The notes beneath the pieces are model-generated. The model ran no database searches and was not told where the DNA came from. It saw nothing but the letters and a program-made list of their open reading frames with translations. DNA of 64,000 bases, taken from contig BSBM01000361.1 of assembly GCA_027924585.1 (NCBI GenBank), forward strand, positions 69,314,501 through 69,378,500, in the 5' to 3' direction. The position numbers were made by a program, and so were the translations under genes. Within the stretch, counting starts at the first letter, position 1; every line of letters starts with the position of its first letter. The stretch comes from Larix kaempferi. Taxonomy: Eukaryota; Streptophyta; Pinopsida; Pinales; Pinaceae. Shown piece by piece: positions 57,860 to 64,000 of this stretch.

Positions 57860-57965
57860 AAACAGTAGCAGTAAGCAACCTGGGCATATATCTTTGTAAT
57901 AACACAGTAAGCAGGGGTTGAATCTATTCCACTGCAAACAATCGAATCTACTACTCCAGGTGAAA

Positions 57966-58305
57966 GATCTTATCTCTCTGGAGTCTGAATCATGTTATTC
58001 ACTGGGCTGCTAAGCCGTTTAGTCTTATTGGGTGACCCCTGATCTTATCTCTCTAGAGTCTGAATCATGTTATTCACTGGGCTGCTAAGCCGTTTAGTCT
58101 TATTGGGCGACCCCTGGGAATTCATCCAAGACTTTAGATCTCCTTAGAATTAAGGAGGAGACTGATTGGAGAAGAAGGCAGTCCAATCAGTCTCCTAAGC
58201 CGTTTAGTCTTATAGGGCGACCCCTGGGAATTCATCCAAAACTTTAGATCTCCCTAGAATTAAGGAGGAGACTGATTGGAGAGGAAGGCAGTCCAATGGC
58301 TGGTT
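57966..58305. repeat. Overlapping tandem duplications, 75 bp and 110 bp
   Basis: A 75-bp unit is repeated at 57966-58040 and 58041-58115. A 110-bp unit at 58086-58195 and 58196-58305 overlaps its end and shares TAAGCCGTTTAGTCTTAT. The structure implies successive duplication steps at the same place. Confidence 0.9.
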
Positions 58306-60545
58306 ATTTGTCTTTCCCATGCCTGCTGCTACAGCAGGTGCCCAGAATTCATGGATTCTGTGATAGAGGGGAGTCTTTGTGGAATTCTTTGGTGGGATGG
58401 CTTAAAAGAAACCCCCAATTGCAGTAGGACACTGGAATTATTGAACATCAACTTCATGGTTTGGAGTATTATAGAGCCAAATGAACTGAAATTAGGGAAA
58501 ATTACAATTGAGATAAGCAATATAATAATTCCATGAAGATGCATTTTCAATGTTCCAGAACATCTGTTGCATATGGGACTTCACCTTTCATAGTTTGGCA
58601 AACAACATATCTGGTATTATAGTTGAAGAATCCATTTCAATTCTTTTGTATACACATTTTATTAAAAAATTGTATGATAAGATAAGATTTATTGGCATTT
58701 ATGTAGTTCTTATTTCTGCAATTTATTCTGTTTTGTTCTGGAATCTGATCTTATTAACTCAATTTATCCAATATTCCATAGGGATATACCATCATGCTTA
58801 ACAATTGAGTTACATTTACATAAAATTAAATAATTCACACCATTCATAACCCTTGAATTATTTATAATCCTTGTTTGTCCCCTGAGCTTTCAATTTTGGA
58901 ATTGGAGGAGGATCTTCTCAACTCAGGAAGGTAAACCCATGTTGGAATTATTGAAGATACAATGGAACAGTGGATAATATGGAAAATGCAACAATTTCCA
59001 TTTCTGGAGGTTCCTTGAATATTTTGTTCATAAATGACACGGAGATTGTCTAAAAAAGTAGATGGCATCAACCAAGAAAGCATTGCTACCCCTATATTTA
59101 TGACACATAGCAAGCTAGAGGAGGTCAACATCGGGGTAGGATTAATTTTTAAGTAGACATGGTTGGCTCAACTTGATTTCAAACAATCACCTTCCAGAAG
59201 GAATATGTTTTTATCCAAAGGGATGATGCATTGTCTTTAACATTCAATTCTATCATTGCATGTTCTCTCTCATATATTGCCTACTAGATGGTTCCTCTAG
59301 GATTTTGTTGGTGCAATCTAATTCTAGGGAGATTCAACTTTCTATGTGAATGCTTGGTTTACAATTATTATAGTAGATGACGGTTTTAGTGGTCATTTCT
59401 GGCACTTTTACACTCTCAAAAGGTTAATCTTATGATAGAGTACACTCATCCCTATGGATGATAAATTACACTGTAGCATTAGGAATTGTAGTCTAGATCA
59501 CAACAAAGGGGGTTACTCAGACGATTTCTACAGGGTACTACTAGAACAAATTGGTCACCTATGTTACAGCAACCATCCCTCCACCGATTTGGATCCATAG
59601 AGATCCACATCCGGTATATATAGAGCTCAAAAACATGTCCACTAAGAAATTCAAAAAAAAAGGGAAAAAATAATAATACCCTAGAAAAAATGGACACCAT
59701 CTTTTCAAATACAACTAGGAACACTTAAATCTCCAAAAGTTAGTAAATATCCTTGATAGCTTTGTTTATGATATAGTTGTAGATAGTACATGTATATTAT
59801 TGGATAGTGAATGGTTAAAAACATGAAGATGTCACCATATAACTCGATAGTTAACTGGTTGGTTAACCAATGTACTCAATTTTGAACATCAGTATATAAA
59901 TGTCTATAGGCTTCAAATGATTTCAAGGGTTACAAAAAGCCTGATGTTATCAAGGGATGAATCATAAAAAAATGTTCATTGACTGCAACTTGTTTAGCCT
60001 CCCAATGATAAGAATTTGCCTCAACATTGCATTAGTGAACGTTATTCCTGAAACTTGAATATTAGTGGCCTATTCTTATTCTATAATGGAAATTAATGAG
60101 ACATGCTACTACTGATCTATATTCTACAGTGTAGCTTCATAGAAACAACGTAATTTGCAATCAATTCTACATATATATATGGGTTGATAAGGACATATAT
60201 ATTTTGAATAAGGTTAGCCGTGTGCAGGATGTTTACTGAGCATCTTTTCTAGGTGAATGCAAATTTCTTGACACTAAGAGGACTTATTGTATGACTTGAA
60301 GGAACTAGATGCTTCTGAAAACAAATGCATGCACATGTTTTGAGTATCAAGCATGCACAATATGGTGTAAACATACATTATATGACAATGAAAGATACGA
60401 TACTGTGGTTGTGGGTTTACATTTTGGGTCATGTATTTTTTCATCTGGTTGCAAGGAGACTAGGGCAGAGGGGTTGAACGAACACTAAAAGGCTGGGTAC
60501 AAGCAATAGCCAAATGCAAGAGGTAAGCGTCAGAGGTTTATGCAT
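58306..60545. other. Intergenic, no feature supported
   Basis: Several short open frames exist (for example 58276-58536 on + and 58862-59131 on -) but none has recognisable similarity or gene-like structure. Confidence 0.4.
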
Positions 60546-60880
60546 AGAGACAGAGACAGGAGCATAGATCGGATTCATATGAGACAGAAACTGGAGCATA
60601 GATCAGATTCAGAGAGGTTTATGCACTTCGTATAAGACAGAGACAGGAGCATAGATCAGATTCATTTATGGCAGCATAGAGACTTCAGGTCAGATGAGAT
60701 TCATAGAGATGCATTCATATGAGACATACAGGAGCATAGATCAGATTCATTTATGCAGCATAGAGACTTCAGGTCAGATGAGATTCATAGAGATGCATTC
60801 ATATGAGACAGAGACAAGAGCATAGATCAGATTCATTTATGCATCATAGAGACTTCAGGTCAGGTCAGATCAGAGGAGCA
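60546..60880. repeat. Degenerate tandem repeats, about 86-bp unit
   Basis: Three longer and two shorter copies of a unit containing GGAGCATAGATCAGATTCAT, CATAGAGACTTCAGGTCAGA and GATTCATAGAGATGCATTCA. No coding role is apparent. Confidence 0.85.
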
Positions 60881-62099
60881 TAATACCCTATGCCTTGTCC
60901 TCAGGTCAGATTTCCCACAGCTATGTGAACATTCAATCCATGTAAAACAGATGTCAGATTGAATTTTAAAATTCATGTATCACTACAACAAGTATTTGTT
61001 AGAAGGAGAGGTAGTTTATCCTAGATGTTCCAGTGATCAGTCATGACTCTTTCATGAATCATTCATTTACTTCAGAATCCAGATATCAACTCCTGATTTA
61101 CATTCATATATTCAAAAGGTATTCTCCAAGAATGCTTGTCAAACACCCCCAAACAATCAAAGGTATCTCTCGTCCCACCATTTTCCCATTATTAGCATAG
61201 GCATGAGTTTATTTGTGACTGCATGGGCACCTTCCTATACAATAAAATTTTGTTTCAATTTCCCAGTAAGTGTTGCAATGCCTCTGGTCAGACCTTTGGC
61301 AACCATATGTGCTGCATTGATGGTTTCTCTGGCTTGGATCATATATCTTCAGCTACAAATTGGTCTTTGGCAGATGTGCCTCAAAATCCAACTTGCACAC
61401 GTAGTAAATATCTAATAGCTAGTGAAGTTTAAGCAAATAATCACTTTGCATTAGATCATTGAGACATTTCTTCCATGACACACCAGCTTCCATTCTACCT
61501 GTGGTCTACTATCCCACCCAAATGGAAAGTCTCAGAAGAGGATGAGACTGGATGCCAGTCCCAAGAGACTTTGCGAGAATAGATACCCCTCTGACCAGGC
61601 AGCTAAGCCAAAAGAAGTCCATGTCATGCAGTGAATCCCCTGCCTTCGGGACATGTTTCTTGAAGCAACATCCAAAATGAAAAATAAATAGTTTTTAATG
61701 TGCAGTTAAGACTTTATCACAGAATTAAGTAAAATCTTGGAACAAGTTTGAGGATCACAGTATTGTTCTACATTTATTATGAATCTTGTAAAATTCTCAA
61801 CAATGCTTCTACCGGTTAATTGCATAGTATTTTCTTCAAATCAATACTAAAATACAAACGAGTTCAATAAGGTCATGGTTCAGCAGTCAAGATGGTGGCA
61901 TGTCAGGCCACCGACCAAAGTTTAATGCCCCTCCAAAATAAGAGTAAGAAGATGGGAGCAGGTGGTGCATGTCCTAGGTGACTTTCACGGAATAGTGCCC
62001 CAATGTCACAGCAACTTATAGCCAAATGGAAGTGCTTGTGTTAATGGTTTGCCCCTTGAGAGCCATTCTGTTTGCACAAGCAGACCATTTGCAATGACC
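60881..62099. other. Intergenic before kinase fragment
   Basis: No firm gene. A 69-codon frame at 61223-61432 (Cys-rich, CCNASGQTFGNHMCCIDG) could be a remnant of an LRR N-terminal cap of the kinase gene, but the match is too weak to call. Confidence 0.3.
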
Positions 62100-62723
62100 A
62101 ACCTCTTTGGACAAGTTGCAATAATTCTACTAAGATTTATTTTAACAAAAACACCCAAATTGTGTACCAGAGTGGAGCCACTCTCCCAGTTCCTGGGCAA
62201 AATATGAGAGGGTGCAAACAGCAAAAAGCTCAACTGGACCGACAAAAGTTTCAAATCAGGAAACTACCGAAAATTTTGTGCAGAGCTGGAGAAGCAGGGG
62301 AGGCTAAGGCATCCCAACATCCTGACACCCTTGGCACATGTTCTAGACACAGATGGTGTTTTCCTTTTCTACGAATATGTTCATAAAGGCAGCCTCTCAG
62401 ACTTTCTTCACACCAGTAATGTTTGTATATTGGATTGGGCATCACGTTGCAACATTGCTATAGGTGTAGCTCAAGGTTTGGCTTTTCTACATGGCTGTCA
62501 ACAGCCAATCATCCATCTTGATCTCACTACCAAAAACATTCTTCTAAAGTCTTTAAGAGAGCCAAAAATAGGTGATATTGAGCTTTGCAAGATTATGGAT
62601 CCTTCCAAGGGCACAGCGAGTATTTCTGCAATTGCTGGCTCAGTTGGATACGTCCCTCCAGGTATACTCCAGCTACTCACTTATGCCAAAACAGTAGATG
62701 TTGCAGAACATACTATTTTATAG
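62100..62723 (+). pseudogene. LRR receptor-like kinase domain fragment (PXC3-like)
   Basis: The kinase part begins with NNSTKIYFNKNTQ and SGATLPV (P-loop/beta-3 region), shifts frame near 62205, and continues with LNWTDKSFKSGNYRKF, RLRHPNILTPLAHVL and VFLFYEYVHKGSLSDFLH. It then shows IAIGVAQGLAFLHG, PIIHLDLTTKNILL, PKIGDIELCKIMDPSKGTAS, ISAIAGSVGYVPP and decays after YAKTVDVAE to a stop at 62721. HLD instead of HRD and GDI instead of DFG are not necessarily damage: the Arabidopsis PXC3 group of LRR kinases has HLD and GEI there. LRRs, transmembrane segment and the C-lobe end are missing. A broken membrane receptor gene. Confidence 0.8.
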
Positions 62724-63426
62724 TTATTTTTGGCTATATAAGAGACATCATGCTACAATGTTCTTTCCAATCATAGCTCATTATGATTTTAGAGCTTCTC
62801 AAGTAAATAGGAGTCATGATGGTCAGATTAGGGAAAGTCTACAGGATGGATCAGAATGTCTGATACAAAAGTTTATTTTTTATTAGTGTTACTTATGTTC
62901 TCAAGATGGAGATTATGACTTAGAAAGTTCAATGCTTTCATAATTCATAGTGTATATATTTTTGGTGGTAGAAGCTGTTAAGGATAGGGGCCGTAGCTAT
63001 AAAATGCTTTTGGAATTTTGAAATTATCCATATTTTCTTCCCCTGCTATAAATTGCTACATATTAGTTGTTTTAGTCAAAGTGTTGATTACAAGAAGATA
63101 TGCCAATGAACACACCAGTGAAACAAGATTTGGTAGACTCGGGGAGTCTACTTGGCCCAGCTCTGAAACAATTCGAGTCTTTTCAATTGGGCCAAACGTT
63201 GTCAAATCTGGTAAAATTCACAAATTTGCCAAGACACTGAGTTCGACGAAGTATGGATGGGTTACTTGTTGAGAATAAATTAGCCATCCCAATGGGGGCT
63301 TCTACTGTCTCAATAGGAGGCTCTGATTTACACTGGTGTCTATGTGCTTGATAAGGATACCAACCAAATAAGCAAAGAGATTTTAAGAGAAGAAAGAATA
63401 CTTGGGAACTTAAACACATAAACTAG
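62724..63426. other. Intergenic, no feature supported
   Basis: AT-rich sequence downstream of the kinase fragment. On the minus strand 63183-63360 has a modest open frame without recognisable similarity. Confidence 0.35.
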
Positions 63427-63693
63427 CTAAAAAATTCCAATATATCGGAAAGATAATTGCCCAAACAACAAGAAGCCATGAAGGGACACATCCAAGGGTG
63501 CTACGGGAAAGGTAGACTGAGGATAAAAGCACATACCTTTGAATTCTCGAAACCCTTCTGAAATGTACAGCCAAACCTCCAGATACACGCGTGACGCTAC
63601 AAACTGGTAAAACGATTCTTCGATTCTTTGAAACAAACAGTCAAAATGAGCCATGGGTGATTCGAGGGGTTTTATTGGCACTCTAGCAGCCAA
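63427..63693 (-). other. Hypothetical minus-strand exon, weak
   Basis: On the minus strand an ATG at 63654 opens MAHFDCLFQRIEESFYQF and continues to EFKG, then AAAGGTATGTGC near 63535, which would be a good 5' splice site. No homology is recognised and no downstream exon is clear. It could be chance. Confidence 0.15.
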
Positions 63694-64000
63694 ATCGCGG
63701 GCGAATTGGACTCCAAAACAGCTATTTCCTCAAATTGCGGGCGAACCATAGCTCAAAAAAAAACCCATGCCAGAAATTGAGGGCGAACCATAGCTCCGAA
63801 AAAACCCATGCTATAAATTGAGGGCGAACAATAGCTCCAAAAACCGCCATGCCAAAAATCACGGCGAATGAATTTACAGGAAACAACATCCCTAAAAATC
63901 GGGGGCGACTGGTGCATCCAAGGAAAAATCAATGAAAATAAACTGGCGAAAATAAATTTTCCCTTATTTCTTCCACAAAAATCGCGGGCGACTGGTTTCT
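63677..64000. repeat. Degenerate GGGCGA-rich array at the window edge
   Basis: About seven copies of a roughly 48-bp unit with the core AAATTGMGGGCGAAC and CATAGCTCC, becoming ATCGCGGGCGACTGG toward the edge. It runs out of the window. The GGCGAA core recalls the 40-bp minisatellite at 43459-43690. Confidence 0.7.

Noticed and set aside
58276-58536. 86-codon plus-strand frame overlapping a minus-strand frame
   Set aside because: No recognisable domain, starts inside a local duplication, and an equally long frame lies opposite.
61203-61432. Cys-rich frame before the kinase fragment as an LRR N-terminal cap
   Set aside because: The Cys spacing does not fit the usual cap well and there are no LRRs next to it; kept only as a remark.

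Overview
The window looks like repeat-dominated nuclear DNA of a seed plant with a large genome. A gymnosperm is plausible but is my inference; the sequence does not fix the species. There is no operon structure, intergenic DNA is long and AT-rich, and about 70% of the window is LTR retrotransposons nested in one another. Every LTR element has stop codons or deletions. The only long uninterrupted gene is a hAT-type transposase ORF at 45.5-48.2 kb.

Left block (1-14.5 kb). A decayed Ty3/gypsy element on the + strand (element A) carries RT, RNase H and integrase (IN), then an unusual accessory reading frame between IN and the 3' LTR. It is split inside the IN zinc-binding region by a very young non-autonomous element (A', 1077-8667, minus orientation). 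A' has 604-bp LTRs differing at one base, a perfect 5-bp target duplication, PBS and PPT, but no gag or pol. Half of its interior is six successive tandem arrays. Three of these share a two-hairpin module whose stems change in compensatory ways.

Middle block (14.5-39.7 kb). Element F is the 5' part of a Ty3 element (minus): LTR, PBS, a repeat-filled leader and gag. Element E is the 3' end of a copia element (minus). Element D is a second gypsy element of the A family (minus, about 35.96 down to 20.45 kb). D carries the same accessory frame and the same TATA-bearing upstream block as A. D is split by element C (22030-29744, minus), which has 2.08-kb LTRs with TG/CA ends, PBS and PPT. In place of gag-pol, C has one long reading frame of about 1,166 codons that I do not recognise; it has nonsense codons but no frameshift. 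Element G (+) is the start of a Tat-like gypsy element with a tRNA-Arg-type primer site.

Right block (39.7-64 kb). Element B (minus) is a copia relative of A' with an LTR, tandem repeats before the PPT and a damaged RT-RNase H. It is followed by a 40-bp minisatellite, a PPR gene fragment, the hAT ORF, and a 5'-truncated L1-type LINE with 19-bp target duplications whose 3' part was later duplicated in tandem. Then come a gypsy PR-RT remnant, several local duplications, a fragment of an LRR receptor-like kinase, and a GGCGA-rich degenerate array at the right edge.

The nesting gives relative ages: A' in A is very recent; C in D is older (LTRs about 5% different over the first 133 bases); B lies in G. 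Most nonsense codons in the decayed frames are TAG, often where a related copy has a glutamine codon, as expected for deamination of methylated CHG sites in silenced DNA.
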